Part shown: in pieces, positions 43,985-53,357 of the stretch
Layout: every line of letters begins with the position of its first letter
Position numbering within the stretch: the stretch's first letter is position 1
Source: Bradyrhizobium nitroreducens
GTDB lineage: Bacteria; Pseudomonadota; Alphaproteobacteria; Rhizobiales; Xanthobacteraceae
Direction of reading: 5' to 3'
Length of the DNA stretch: 64,000 bases
Assembly (NCBI RefSeq): GCF_002776695.1
Contig: NZ_LFJC01000003.1
Span: forward strand, 1,149,016-1,213,015
Position numbers and translations under genes: made by a program
The notes under the pieces: model-generated
Database searches by the model: none
Told to the model about the DNA's origin: nothing
The model's input: the letters and a program-made list of their open reading frames with translations, nothing else

Positions 43985-44212
43985 CTAAGCCGGTGCGACG
44001 TCTGTGGCTGCCGATCTCCTACTCCTTCGAAAATCTGCATCACCATCAAGAAATGCCTCGAGCATGAACGGTATTAGCTCAACTACCTCTTCCTTGTTGC
44101 CGTAGGTCTCTGCATAGAAAGCAGCATACTCACGCAGCCGCTGCGCCAAGCCTGGCGCAAATACGACGTTCATCCTCACCGGAGTCCGATCGGGCAGTTT
44201 TGCAAGCTTCAT
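43985..44212 (-). CDS. DUF2274 protein
   Basis: A 75-residue protein, MKLAKLPDRTPVRMNVVFAP, followed by a helix and LIPFMLEAFLDGDADFRR. DUF2274 genes regularly end the trb operons of ICEs, right after trbI. It probably assists or regulates the mating apparatus; the activity is unknown. The gene follows trbI by 3 bases. Confidence 0.85.
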   Translation of the reverse strand: MKLAKLPDRTPVRMNVVFAPGLAQRLREYAAFYAETYGNKEEVVELIPFMLEAFLDGDADFRRSRRSAATDVAPA

Positions 44213-44215
44213 CCG

Positions 44216-45490
44216 TCACCTGACCTTCGCCGCGGCCTGAACGTCCTGATAAGGCTTCAGCACCAGATCCTTCGAAACAAATACCCGCAACGGCCAGCCC
44301 GGCCGCACCGTGATCGTCGGCTGAACGTCGAGCTCGCGCTCTACCAGGCGCTGCCCCGCACGATTGGTCGTTTGCTGTGTGCTTTCCCGCAGGGCCTTTA
44401 CGAGATCGCTTTCGTCATTGCCGATCGAGAGTTGGGTCCCGACCCCAATCAAGGTCGCCAGCGCTACGCCCTTGAGCAATTGCCAGGTATGGAAGTCCAC
44501 CTCGTCCTCGAGACCGGCGTAGCCCGCGACGTCGGTGGCCGCAAGGTTCTCGATCACGATCGAATTGCCGTTCGGCAGTATGAGCCGTGTCCAGATAACT
44601 AGCGCTCGCTTCTGGCCAAAAGCGACGACACTGTCGTACTTCCCCACAATTCTCGTTCCTTGCGGGATCAGAAGATGCTCACCCGTTACCGTATCGTAGA
44701 CGTTCTCGGTAACCTGGCCGATAGTCGCCCCAGGCAGGTCCGAATTCAGGCCCGTGACAAGGCTCGCCGGGATGATCGACCCCGCCATCACCGCATAGGT
44801 GGATGGTACTGGTTTAAGCGCGTGGGGATTGGTGGTCTCCGTGTCGGCTTTCGCCCCCGCGAAGGCCAGCTTACGCGCCTGCGACGAGGGAATGATTTCG
44901 CTGGAGCGGTCGACCATCGCCTGTGCCGTCTTTGCAAGTTCCGCAGCGGACGGCCCTGTTTCGGACGTTGAAGGCCGGAATGCGGATGGGGCAGCAACCG
45001 GCGCTTCCGTCGTGCTTGCCTGCTTGCGCTTCTCCTGTTTTTCCGACAGGCGGAAGAACAGTCCCGACTCCTTTGCTTGTTGTGCAATCCGCGTCTGACG
45101 GATCCGTTCGGCTCGCTCGGCATCCTCCTCCGGGTTGGTCCGGAAGCCCGCGTCCGATGCCACACCGGCCTTCTTCTCGTTTTCAGCGAAGGCCCGGCCG
45201 ATGTCCCCGGGGGACGGCGGTCCTAGGCGCGGCGTCGATGGCGGCAACTCCTCATAGGATTTTGGCAGCTTGCTCAAGCCCTCGGCGGTCTGCTTGCGGT
45301 CGGTATTGTAAAGCTCTGTCCGTTCCGACTGCTTGAAGGAGTGTGGTCGGAGCGCAATGAGTATCGCTCCGCCAACAAACAGCGCCGCGACGGCGCAGCC
45401 GATCATGAGGGCGCGCCTGTTGAGGCGCCGAACGGGACGCGGCCGCGCCCGCAGTTCCAGCGGCTCCGGATCCTGATCCAAGCTCGTCAT
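44216..45490 (-). CDS. trbI: Conjugal transfer protein TrbI (VirB10-like)
   Basis: A 424-residue VirB10 homologue that spans both membranes and makes the outer-membrane channel with TrbG. A single N-terminal membrane helix (about 27-48, LMIGCAVAALFVGGAILIAL) is followed by a long Pro/Lys-rich periplasmic linker and the C-terminal VirB10 domain (about 215-420), with IPASLVTGLNSDLPG, IPQGTRIVGKYDS and WTRLILPNGNSIVI. It overlaps trbG by 4 bases. Confidence 0.92.
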   Translation of the reverse strand: MTSLDQDPEPLELRARPRPVRRLNRRALMIGCAVAALFVGGAILIALRPHSFKQSERTELYNTDRKQTAEGLSKLPKSYEELPPSTPRLGPPSPGDIGRAFAENEKKAGVASDAGFRTNPEEDAERAERIRQTRIAQQAKESGLFFRLSEKQEKRKQASTTEAPVAAPSAFRPSTSETGPSAAELAKTAQAMVDRSSEIIPSSQARKLAFAGAKADTETTNPHALKPVPSTYAVMAGSIIPASLVTGLNSDLPGATIGQVTENVYDTVTGEHLLIPQGTRIVGKYDSVVAFGQKRALVIWTRLILPNGNSIVIENLAATDVAGYAGLEDEVDFHTWQLLKGVALATLIGVGTQLSIGNDESDLVKALRESTQQTTNRAGQRLVERELDVQPTITVRPGWPLRVFVSKDLVLKPYQDVQAAAKVR

Positions 45491-46512
45491 GAGGCGCTCC
45501 CGGTGCTAGAGGCCTGCGATACCGGTCGCGCGTCGATCCGGATGATCCGGACAATGCGCTGAGGATCTTCGCCAAGGCGAAGCTCGGCCGCGCCAAACAT
45601 CCGATCGACGATGTAATAGGAACCGCGGACCCGGTAATTGACGAGGTTTGGCCGGCCATCGGCGCCGGCGACGAACAAGGGCGGCGCCTCCCCTTGCGAC
45701 AGGCCGGTCGGCATCTGGATATAGACCTTGCGGCCATCGTCGAAGGCGCGCAGCGGCCGCCACGGCGGATCGTCCCCTTCGATGCGATAGCGAAAATTCA
45801 GGCTGTCGAGCCGCACCCCGCGATCAACGATGCGTTCCTCGTTTTCCTGCGCTGCGACGTTCTGCTTGTGGAGCGCAACGAGCGTGTCAGTCGGATACGT
45901 CCACGAGATGGACGCCATGTAGGTCTGCTTGGTCGAGACGAGCTCGAGGTGATAGGCCCGCCGGTCAGTCAGGACCACGAGGTTGGTCTGAATATCCGGC
46001 AACGTCGGCTTGACCAGGATGTGCACCCGCCGGGCGGTCCCCTGCCCGCTCGAAGTATCACCCACCACCCAGCGGACAGTATCGCCGGTGGAGACGTCGA
46101 TCAATTCCTCGCCAGGCTGAAGCGCGATGGTCGAGACTTTCTCCGGACTTGCATAGAGCCGGTAGAGCGCGCCTTCAGTCCAAGGATAGACCTGAATGGC
46201 GTTGATGTAGCCGGCGCGCGTCGGCTCCATCCTCGCCGCTTTGTTGGCCTTGGCGATCGCCTGCTCCGGCGGCAGCTTTTCCTCCTTGGCGGCCTTTGTT
46301 GGAAAGGGCTTTAGCTGGCCTGGCAAAGGCAGGACCTTGGGCGTTTCGACGATCTGCACTGGCGCTGGCGGATCGGCGTCTGGAAGCGCCTTCTCAAAGG
46401 TCATCTCATCATAGGGGGCTTCGAGATTGAGCTTGGTGGCGCATCCGGCAAGCCCAAGCGACAAGGCCAGGACGCTGGCCGACGCGAGCTTGGTGAGGAC
46501 TTTTAAATTCAT
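45487..46512 (-). CDS. trbG: Conjugal transfer protein TrbG (VirB9-like)
   Basis: A 341-residue VirB9 homologue that lies in the periplasm and binds the VirB10-like channel. The lipobox signal LALSLGLAGC gives an outer membrane lipoprotein, so it may also serve in place of a separate VirB7. The conserved YHLELVSTKQTYMASISWTYP and the C-terminal KVYIQMPTGLSQGEAPPLFV and LRLGEDPQRIVRIIR segments are VirB9 features. Overlaps trbI and trbF by 4 bases each. Confidence 0.92.
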   Translation of the reverse strand: MNLKVLTKLASASVLALSLGLAGCATKLNLEAPYDEMTFEKALPDADPPAPVQIVETPKVLPLPGQLKPFPTKAAKEEKLPPEQAIAKANKAARMEPTRAGYINAIQVYPWTEGALYRLYASPEKVSTIALQPGEELIDVSTGDTVRWVVGDTSSGQGTARRVHILVKPTLPDIQTNLVVLTDRRAYHLELVSTKQTYMASISWTYPTDTLVALHKQNVAAQENEERIVDRGVRLDSLNFRYRIEGDDPPWRPLRAFDDGRKVYIQMPTGLSQGEAPPLFVAGADGRPNLVNYRVRGSYYIVDRMFGAAELRLGEDPQRIVRIIRIDARPVSQASSTGSAS

Positions 46513-47213
46513 TTGGCGTCTCCAATGAGGTCGCGCGACCAGTTGAGGGAATGGACGTAGAGCCCGAGGGGGTTCTTCCGCAGCGTTTCGGCATCCGCGG
46601 GCGGCTTGAGAACGGTGGTGACGAGACCCGTGAAACGCTCGATCTTTGCGATCGCGCCATTCTCGTAGGTGTTTTCTTTCCAGCGGATCTCGAAGCTGTC
46701 ACCGGACGCGCGCACCACGGATGTGACCTCAGTGGTCACGGTCCTGGAGCCGATCTTTGTGAACGGATCGGCTTCGCGCGCGTAGTCGTTCAAGGCTTGC
46801 GCGCCGCGGTCGGTGACGAAGTCGTAGGCACGCAGCCAGTTCGCCCGGACGATGACCGGATCGATCGACAGCGAGCGGACGTTCTCGATGAACCGTGCAA
46901 GGAAATGCGCGATCTGTGCGTCCGACGGTTGATAGGCTTCGAGTGCTGGTCCGACTGCTCGGACTTCCCCGAGCCGATCAACTTCAATCACGTAAGGAAC
47001 GACACCCGAGCGAGCGATCTGCGCAAAGATCGTCATTCCGAGCACGCCCGACAGGCCGATGGCCGCCAGCGCTGCCAATCGCCAATTGCTCGCCTGAACG
47101 CGGGCGGACCCTAGCCGCTCGTCCCAGACTTGGGCCGCCTTCTGATAGGGCGTGACCGGCTCAGGCGTTTCGCCGTATCGAACAGATACGCGTTGAAAGG
47201 GATGACCTGCCAT
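46509..47213 (-). CDS. trbF: Conjugal transfer protein TrbF (VirB8-like)
   Basis: A 234-residue VirB8 homologue, a bitopic inner membrane protein that nucleates the transfer channel. A single helix near residues 45-68 (LAALAAIGLSGVLGMTIFAQIA) is followed by a periplasmic NTF2-like domain with FLARFIENVRSLSIDPVIVR and IRWKENTYENGAIAKIERFTG. The next gene, trbL, lies 3 bases away; trbG overlaps by 4. Confidence 0.92.
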   Translation of the reverse strand: MAGHPFQRVSVRYGETPEPVTPYQKAAQVWDERLGSARVQASNWRLAALAAIGLSGVLGMTIFAQIARSGVVPYVIEVDRLGEVRAVGPALEAYQPSDAQIAHFLARFIENVRSLSIDPVIVRANWLRAYDFVTDRGAQALNDYAREADPFTKIGSRTVTTEVTSVVRASGDSFEIRWKENTYENGAIAKIERFTGLVTTVLKPPADAETLRKNPLGLYVHSLNWSRDLIGDAK

Positions 47214-47216
47214 ATC

Positions 47217-48380
47217 CTACTCCTCCCCGAGCTTCGGGCCCGAAGAGTGCCCGCCCTTGTCACCCTCTTTCAGAGTGTGAGCAGCAACCTGCGCTGCTTC
47301 CCTTGCGTGTCCCCGGCCAGACGATGCAGCCGGGCGCGCCGTACCTGACGCAGCCGCGCCGTTCGATGCGCCGCCAGCGCTCGCACTTGAGAGCTGATCC
47401 GCGGTTGCGGCCCGGGCCGACGTGCCTGCGGCCGAAGACGCCCCCGTGAGAGACGCTGCAGAGCGGACGGCAGCCATTGAACCGCCCGCCGCAAGGCGCA
47501 AGCCTCCTGCGACCGCAGCTCCGCCGCCGATAACGACCGCTGCCGCGCCCGCCGCTGTCCCTGCGGCCGCACCTGCCCCCAACTGGGGCGCCCCCGAGAC
47601 CAGTCCTGCCGCGATGCCCGGCCCGAAGATGCCAAGTCCGAACAGAGAAAGAGCCGCAAGCAACAGGCTCATGGCCGACACGATGTCGACTGGCCGCGTC
47701 AACGTGCTTGCGAGCTGGCCGAAAATAGTCGAGCCAATCCCAATGATGATCGCGAGAACCATGACCTTCACTCCAGAGGCGACGACATTGCCAAGCGTCT
47801 TTTCCGCTAGGAACGAGGTCTTTCCCCATAGAGCGAATGGTACGAGAATGAAGCTTGCGAGCGTCGTCAGCTTGAATTCGATCAGCGTGACGAAGAGCTG
47901 AACCGAAAGGATGAAAAAGGCGAGCACGATCAGGATCCAGCAGAAGAGCAGGATCAGGATCGTTGGCAGATTGGTTAGAACGTCGAAGCCTGAGAACTGG
48001 CCGGTCTCCTCGAGAAGAGGATGTGCCGCAGTAAATCCCGCTGACGCGACGAAACCCGGCCGCGCCAGGTCGGCGGCGCTCAGGCTTCCGCCTGATGCCT
48101 TCAGCCCGATGCTGGAGAACGACGCGAACACGATATCGGCAAGGCTCTTGAAGTTGCCGATGATGAACGCGAAAGCACCGACATAAAGCACCTTCTTGGC
48201 GAGCGTGACCATGATGTGGTCGTCCGCCCGCATGCTCCAGGCAAGTCCCGCCAGCGTCAGGTCGATGCCAATCAACGTTGAGCTCAAGAATGAGACGTCG
48301 CCGGACAGAAGGCCAAATCCGGAGTCGATGTAGCGCGAGAAGGTGTCGGTGAAGCGGTCGATGACGGAGAGATCAGCCAT
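47217..48380 (-). CDS. trbL: Conjugal transfer protein TrbL (VirB6-like)
   Basis: A 387-residue polytopic inner membrane protein with about six hydrophobic segments between residues 35 and 250, including MVTLAKKVLYVGAFAFIIGNF. The C-terminal 130 residues are very rich in Ala, Gly and Ser and likely disordered. VirB6-type proteins pass DNA across the inner membrane. The gene follows trbJ by 11 bases. No separate trbK (entry exclusion lipoprotein) is found between trbJ and trbL. Confidence 0.9.
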   Translation of the reverse strand: MADLSVIDRFTDTFSRYIDSGFGLLSGDVSFLSSTLIGIDLTLAGLAWSMRADDHIMVTLAKKVLYVGAFAFIIGNFKSLADIVFASFSSIGLKASGGSLSAADLARPGFVASAGFTAAHPLLEETGQFSGFDVLTNLPTILILLFCWILIVLAFFILSVQLFVTLIEFKLTTLASFILVPFALWGKTSFLAEKTLGNVVASGVKVMVLAIIIGIGSTIFGQLASTLTRPVDIVSAMSLLLAALSLFGLGIFGPGIAAGLVSGAPQLGAGAAAGTAAGAAAVVIGGGAAVAGGLRLAAGGSMAAVRSAASLTGASSAAGTSARAATADQLSSASAGGASNGAAASGTARPAASSGRGHAREAAQVAAHTLKEGDKGGHSSGPKLGEE

Positions 48381-48391
48381 AGCGCCCTCAC

Positions 48392-49144
48392 CTACTTGCC
48401 GGCGGTGTAAGCATGGCCATCGCCGATGAAGCGATTGAATCGCTCCTTCGCGGCGGCGGACGATGCCTGCTGTTCTGCTGCACGCAACGTGTCCGCGCGC
48501 GCCTGCGTTGCCATGAGAGCCTGGGTCTGCAACGATTGCTTGATCTGGAGGCCGAGCAATTCATTGCCAGACTGTTGAGCCTGCAGCGAGCCGACTGCAG
48601 CGGACGAATTTGCCATCAGCGTTCGAAGCGTCTGGCCGTCCTGATCCAACGAGCCGACAATCGCCGACTGAAGCGTGAGCGACTGCTTCAGTCCGTCGTA
48701 GCTGTTGTCCCAGCGAGAGGTCGCGTCCCGAACCATCTTGTCGGACGAAACGGCTGCCGCATATTGGCGAGGATACAGCCGCTCGAAATCCTGTTGGGTT
48801 CTCTGAACATCGAATGAAATGTTCTTGGCCTGACCAATCAGAGTGTTCATCTGGTTGATCGTCGACGTGAGTTGGCCGACGACGCTCGTCGGCAAGGCAG
48901 CGAGATTTTTTGTCTGATTGCGCAGCGATTGCGCCTGGTTCTCGAGGCTCCTGATCTGATTGTTGATCTGATCAAGCGCTCGTGCGGCAGTCAGGAGATT
49001 CTGGCTGTAATTGGTAGGATCGAATACGATATCAAACGCGCCAAGCCGTCGTGAACCATTCACGGCGATGGCAATCGATAGGATCGTTGTCACGATAACT
49101 CTAGAAGTTGTACCCAAGAACATGCGGCCGACACTTTCGAGCAT
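48392..49144 (-). CDS. trbJ: Conjugal transfer protein TrbJ (VirB5-like)
   Basis: A 250-residue secreted protein. A hydrophobic N-terminus (VIVTTILSIAIAVNGS) acts as a signal sequence, followed by coiled-coil helices (QINNQIRSLENQAQSLRNQT, MNTLIGQAKNISFDVQRTQQ) and SDKMVRDATSRWDNSYDGLKQ. TrbJ is the minor pilus component of the mating channel. It lies between trbE and trbL in the standard order. Confidence 0.9.
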   Translation of the reverse strand: MLESVGRMFLGTTSRVIVTTILSIAIAVNGSRRLGAFDIVFDPTNYSQNLLTAARALDQINNQIRSLENQAQSLRNQTKNLAALPTSVVGQLTSTINQMNTLIGQAKNISFDVQRTQQDFERLYPRQYAAAVSSDKMVRDATSRWDNSYDGLKQSLTLQSAIVGSLDQDGQTLRTLMANSSAAVGSLQAQQSGNELLGLQIKQSLQTQALMATQARADTLRAAEQQASSAAAKERFNRFIGDGHAYTAGK

Positions 49145-49171
49145 GGAAGACTCCAGGAGTTGAGATTGAGG

Positions 49172-51736
49172 TCAGGCCTTGGCCTGTTCGAAGGTGCTGA
49201 TCAGGTTCGCTGCCCAGTGCAGGTCTCGCTCTGCGAGATAGCGCTTGGCGAAGTGATGGGGGCCGGAGCGAGACAGGACCGCATCGACGGTCCGTTGATC
49301 TTCCGGCGAGGACGCTGCGACCAGCGCAAGCGCCGCCGGTCCGAGGCCGAGTTCGAACAAGCGGTTTCCGGCGCGGGACTGCAGGTAGTAGTCGCGCTTC
49401 GGGAACGCTTCCGCGATCAGGCGAATTTGCGTGTCGTTCAGGCCGAACCGGCGATAGGTCTCGGTCTGGGTCGGCTCCAGTGCACGGGGATTCGGAAGGA
49501 AGATGCGGCTTGGGCAGGATTCAATGATTGCAGGGGCAATCTGGCTGTCGGCGATATCGGCCAGCGATTGGGTCGCGAAAATCACAGCCACGTTCTTCTT
49601 TCGCAGCGTCTTCAGCCATTCGCGAATCCGGCTCGCGAACAGCGGGTCGTCCAGAAACACCCAGGCCTCATCGAGTACCAACAGCGTAGGCCGGCCATCA
49701 AACCGCTCTTCAAGAGTGTGGAAGAGATAGGTCAGGACCGGCGCCACCAGCCCCGGCAACGCCATGAGTTCCTCCATCTCGAAGGTGAGCACGTCGGCGC
49801 CGGAAAGACGGTCGGCGTCTGCGTCCAGGAAGCGGCCGTAGGGTCCTTCCAGCGTGTAGGGCTGCAGCGCCTGCCGCAGCGCGTCGCGGGCAAGCAGCGC
49901 TACGAGCCCGGTCATCGTCCGCTGCGAGACGGGCGCAGACCCGAGGCTCCGGAGCGCCGACCAGAGCGTCTCCTTGACGTCGGGGGTCACTGTCACGCGC
50001 TCATGGGCGAGGACGCCACAGAGCCAGTCGAGCGCCCAGAGCCTCGCGCCCTCCTCCGCGACATCCTTGAGCGGCTGGAAGGCGATGCCGCCCTTGGCGC
50101 CCAGCTCGTACCAGGCTCCAGATAACGCGAGCGTGGTAACCCGTGCCGACCGGCCCTTGTCAAACGTGATCAACTGCGCATTCGGATATCGACGGAATTG
50201 CAGCGCGAGCATCGAAAGCAGGACCGACTTGCCCGCTCCCGTAGGTCCGACAATGATGGTGTGCCCGACGTCGCCGGCGTGGAGCGACAACCGGAACGGG
50301 GTCGCCCCCTTGGTCTTGGCGATCAGAAGCGGCGGGCCGTCGAGGTGCTCACACCGTTCGGGTCCAGCCCATACTGCCGACAATGGGCACATATGGGCGA
50401 GGTTCAGGGTGTGGACGATCGGCTGGCGGATGTTGGCATAGGCTTGGCCCGGCAGACTGCCGAGCCAGGCTTCCACGGCGTTGACGCTCTCGCGGATGGC
50501 CGTGAAGCCCCGGCTATTGATCACCCGCTCGACCGCACGGATCTTCTCGTCAGCTTGATGCGAGTCCTCGTCGCATACAGTAACGGTCGTGGTGATATAG
50601 CCGAAGGCGACCAGATCGTCGCCGAGCTCGGAGAGCGCCGCGTCGGCATCAATTGCCTTGTTGCTGGCGTCAGTGTCGAGCAGCGCCGCCTGCTCGTTGA
50701 ACATGACCTCCTTGAGGATCGCTCCGAGCGACTTCCGCTTGGCAAACCACTGCCGCCGGTATCGCGACAGAGTTGCGTTTGCCTGCGTACGGTCGAGCGG
50801 AAGAAACCGGGTTGCCCAGCGATAGGCAATGCCGAGCCGATTCAGTTCATCGAGCAAGCCTGGAAATGTGACGTGCGGAAACCCAAGGACCGTCAACACG
50901 CGCAGATGGCTCCGCCCGATCGCCGGCGACAATCCCCCGGTTAATGGCTGATCGCTTAGGAAACAATCTAGATAGGCCGGGATCTTGGGAACGCTGACTG
51001 GATGGCGCTTCGTTGAGATACAGCTATGAAGATAGGTGAGCGCCTCCGCATCACTGAGAGGCCAGATCTCGGGCAAGACCGACGAGAGCAGATCGATCGC
51101 CCGATCGGTTTCCTGAATGAATCTTTGGAGGTGATCGCGATAGCCTTTGTCGTTGCTGGCAAACCTCTGTTGCTCATCAATCTCACCGTCGATCTCCCCT
51201 TGCTTGGGGGTTTTGCTCGACGGGACGCGCCGAATTCGTTGTTCTTTTCGCTCCGCGCGATTCCTCGCCTTGGGGCGCTCCAGAAACAGGCCTTCGAGGC
51301 GCGAGACCGTTTCGGCCGGCGGCAAATACATCAACGTCAGATGCAGCACACTCTCGAAGTGCTGCCCGCCCGGGCGTGACGGATCCTCCCACGCCACCCC
51401 GGCCGGGCCTTCGAAACCGGCCCGTCGCTCCTCATCCACCAGCCACGACACCGCATCGGGAAATTCCGACCTCGGATACTCTGAGGCCGGGATGCGCGTC
51501 GCATCAAAGAAGAGAGCCCAACCTGAGCCAAAGCGCTTCAGAACGTTGTTGACGCGGGATGCGACGCTCATCAGCTCGGCCTCGGTCGCACTATCGAGGT
51601 CCGGTCCGCGGTAGCGTATCGTCCGCTGGAAGCTGCCATCCTTGTTCAGGATGACGCCAGGGGCGACCAGGCAGGCCCAGGGCAACCAGTCCGCCAGCCG
51701 ATAGGCGTTGCCGCGGAATTCTCTCAAGTTCAGCAT
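49172..51736 (-). CDS. trbE: Conjugal transfer ATPase TrbE (VirB4-like)
   Basis: An 854-residue VirB4 ATPase that drives pilus assembly and substrate transfer. The Walker A loop is VGPTGAGKSVLLSML near residue 500 and Walker B is LLVLDEAWVFLDD near 690, followed by the VIFATQSLADI sensor. It is slightly longer than most TrbE proteins (about 815-820 residues), from extra residues in the N-terminal half. Its ATG lies within the end of trbD (7-base overlap). Confidence 0.93.
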   Translation of the reverse strand: MLNLREFRGNAYRLADWLPWACLVAPGVILNKDGSFQRTIRYRGPDLDSATEAELMSVASRVNNVLKRFGSGWALFFDATRIPASEYPRSEFPDAVSWLVDEERRAGFEGPAGVAWEDPSRPGGQHFESVLHLTLMYLPPAETVSRLEGLFLERPKARNRAERKEQRIRRVPSSKTPKQGEIDGEIDEQQRFASNDKGYRDHLQRFIQETDRAIDLLSSVLPEIWPLSDAEALTYLHSCISTKRHPVSVPKIPAYLDCFLSDQPLTGGLSPAIGRSHLRVLTVLGFPHVTFPGLLDELNRLGIAYRWATRFLPLDRTQANATLSRYRRQWFAKRKSLGAILKEVMFNEQAALLDTDASNKAIDADAALSELGDDLVAFGYITTTVTVCDEDSHQADEKIRAVERVINSRGFTAIRESVNAVEAWLGSLPGQAYANIRQPIVHTLNLAHMCPLSAVWAGPERCEHLDGPPLLIAKTKGATPFRLSLHAGDVGHTIIVGPTGAGKSVLLSMLALQFRRYPNAQLITFDKGRSARVTTLALSGAWYELGAKGGIAFQPLKDVAEEGARLWALDWLCGVLAHERVTVTPDVKETLWSALRSLGSAPVSQRTMTGLVALLARDALRQALQPYTLEGPYGRFLDADADRLSGADVLTFEMEELMALPGLVAPVLTYLFHTLEERFDGRPTLLVLDEAWVFLDDPLFASRIREWLKTLRKKNVAVIFATQSLADIADSQIAPAIIESCPSRIFLPNPRALEPTQTETYRRFGLNDTQIRLIAEAFPKRDYYLQSRAGNRLFELGLGPAALALVAASSPEDQRTVDAVLSRSGPHHFAKRYLAERDLHWAANLISTFEQAKA

Positions 51737-51987
51737 GCGAGCCGCCCTTTATGCTTGGTGTGACGAATGGCGACTTCGACGAAGGCCGGGTCGCGCTTGG
51801 CGAGCCAAACGGCCGCGCTGTGGCCGATGACCCAGAGCAGGAGGCCTGCGAGCCAAAGCCGCAGGCCGAGCGCAAGCACGGCTGAGAGGGTCCCGACCAG
51901 GATGGCTGCGGCACGCGGGGCGCCGCCGAGCAGGATCGGTTCAGTCAGCGAACGGTGGAGCACGAGTTCAAATCCGTCGGGGCGCAT
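51730..51987 (-). CDS. trbD: Conjugal transfer protein TrbD (VirB3-like)
   Basis: An 85-residue VirB3-type inner membrane protein with two adjacent hydrophobic segments (AAILVGTLSAVLALGLRLWLAGLLLWVIG). The start FELVLHRSLTEPILLGGAPR is the conserved family start. ATG 51987 overlaps the trbC stop (TGATG) and the gene overlaps trbE, so all are coupled. Confidence 0.92.
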   Translation of the reverse strand: MRPDGFELVLHRSLTEPILLGGAPRAAAILVGTLSAVLALGLRLWLAGLLLWVIGHSAAVWLAKRDPAFVEVAIRHTKHKGRLAC

Positions 51988-52355
51988 CAGATCAGTGCTC
52001 CACCACCGAAGGAGAAGAACGAAAGGAAGAAGGAACTCGCGGCAAAGGCGATCGAGAGGCCGAATACGACCTGGACCATCTTGCGGAATCCACCGGAGGT
52101 ATCGCCAAAGGCCAGCGAGATGCCTGTTACCGTGATGATGATGACGGCGACGATCTTGGCGACGGGCCCTTGCACGGATTCCAGGACACGCTGGAGCGGC
52201 GCTTCCCAAGGCATGCCGGAACCGGCGGCGTGTGCCGCCGTGACGCTGAGGAGCACGCAAGCCGACGCCGCGCCGAGCGTGACCAGCGGTAACCCGCTGA
52301 CCAAGCAGAAGCCACGAAGGCGCGAACGCGCGTTTAGACGCAGTCGAATGGACAT
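51987..52355 (-). CDS. trbC: Conjugal transfer pilin TrbC (VirB2-like)
   Basis: A 122-residue pilin precursor. It has a long signal sequence ending near TAAHAAGSG and two hydrophobic helices (KIVAVIIITVTGISLAFGD, MVQVVFGLSIAFAASSFFL). The charged N-terminus (LRLNARSRLRG) fits a Sec signal. TrbC pilins are cyclised by a TraF-type peptidase, and such a gene (62045-62584) is present on this element. Confidence 0.9.
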   Translation of the reverse strand: MSIRLRLNARSRLRGFCLVSGLPLVTLGAASACVLLSVTAAHAAGSGMPWEAPLQRVLESVQGPVAKIVAVIIITVTGISLAFGDTSGGFRKMVQVVFGLSIAFAASSFFLSFFSFGGGALI

Positions 52356-52373
52356 AGGGCAGTCTCCTTCAGG

Positions 52374-53357
52374 TCAGGGGCGATGGGAGGTGTTTGGAAG
52401 TCCGGGCGGGGTCTCAAGCAGGTAGTCGCCTGACGGATCGAGACCTTTGAGCTCGACGACGGCTTCGATGCGCCGTGCGGGACCCCGTCCCTTGATGAAG
52501 ACGACCAGGTCGATTGCTTCGGCAATGAGCCGGCGCGGCACGGTTGCGACCGCTTCCTGGATCAGTTGCTCGATCCGGTAGAGCGCAGCTCGTGCCGAAT
52601 TGGCATGGACCGTGGCAATTCCGCCGGGGTGGCCGGTATTCCAGGCCTTCAGCATGTCGAGGGCTTCGGCGCCCCTGACCTCACCGACGATGATGCGGTC
52701 GGGGCGTAGGCGCAGTGTCGAGCGGACGAGATCGGCAAGGCTCGCCACGGCCGGCTTGGTCCGGAGCGTCACGGCATCCTTTGCATCGCAGCGCAGCTCG
52801 CGGGTGTCTTCGATGATGACCACCCGCTCTTCGAGGCCGGCGATCTCCGCAAGAAGCGCATTAGCAAGCGTCGTCTTGCCGGACCCGGTGCCGCCGGCAA
52901 TCAGGATGCTGCGGGCCTCGGTGACCGCGGTGGTCAGCACCTTCGCCATCAATGGCGAGGCAATCTGCGCCTTGACGTAATCGGACAAGCGAAACGTGGT
53001 CGTCGCGGGTTTGCGGATGGCAAAGCACGGCGCGAGCGAGACTGGTGGCAGGACGCCTTCGAAGCGTTCGCCGGTTTCGGGCAGCTCGGCCGAGATGATT
53101 GGAGACGAACCGTTCGCTTCGGCCCTTACATGGCTTGCAACAAGCCGGATGATCCGCTCCGACTCCTGCGGCGTCAGGACGACGCCGGTGTCCGCGCGGC
53201 CGGTCCCGTGCCGATCAAGCCAAAGCCTTCCATCGGGATTAACCATGACCTCGACGACATCAGGCTCTTCGAGCGCCAGCGCGATGGCCGGCCCCATCGC
53301 GGTCCGCAGCATGCCGCGGCGTCGTTCGCGGGTTTCCGGCGAGAGGAGATCAGACAT
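52374..53357 (-). CDS. trbB: Conjugal transfer ATPase TrbB (VirB11-like)
   Basis: A 327-residue VirB11-type hexameric ATPase of the cytoplasmic side of the channel. Walker A is IAGGTGSGKTTLANALL near residue 155, the Asp box is VVIIEDTRELRC, Walker B is RPDRIIVGEVRGAEALD, and the His box is ATVHANSARAAL. The ATG at 53357 is used because it begins the conserved N-terminus and the gene overlaps CopG-like by 8 bases. First gene of the trb cluster. Confidence 0.93.
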   Translation of the reverse strand: MSDLLSPETRERRRGMLRTAMGPAIALALEEPDVVEVMVNPDGRLWLDRHGTGRADTGVVLTPQESERIIRLVASHVRAEANGSSPIISAELPETGERFEGVLPPVSLAPCFAIRKPATTTFRLSDYVKAQIASPLMAKVLTTAVTEARSILIAGGTGSGKTTLANALLAEIAGLEERVVIIEDTRELRCDAKDAVTLRTKPAVASLADLVRSTLRLRPDRIIVGEVRGAEALDMLKAWNTGHPGGIATVHANSARAALYRIEQLIQEAVATVPRRLIAEAIDLVVFIKGRGPARRIEAVVELKGLDPSGDYLLETPPGLPNTSHRP

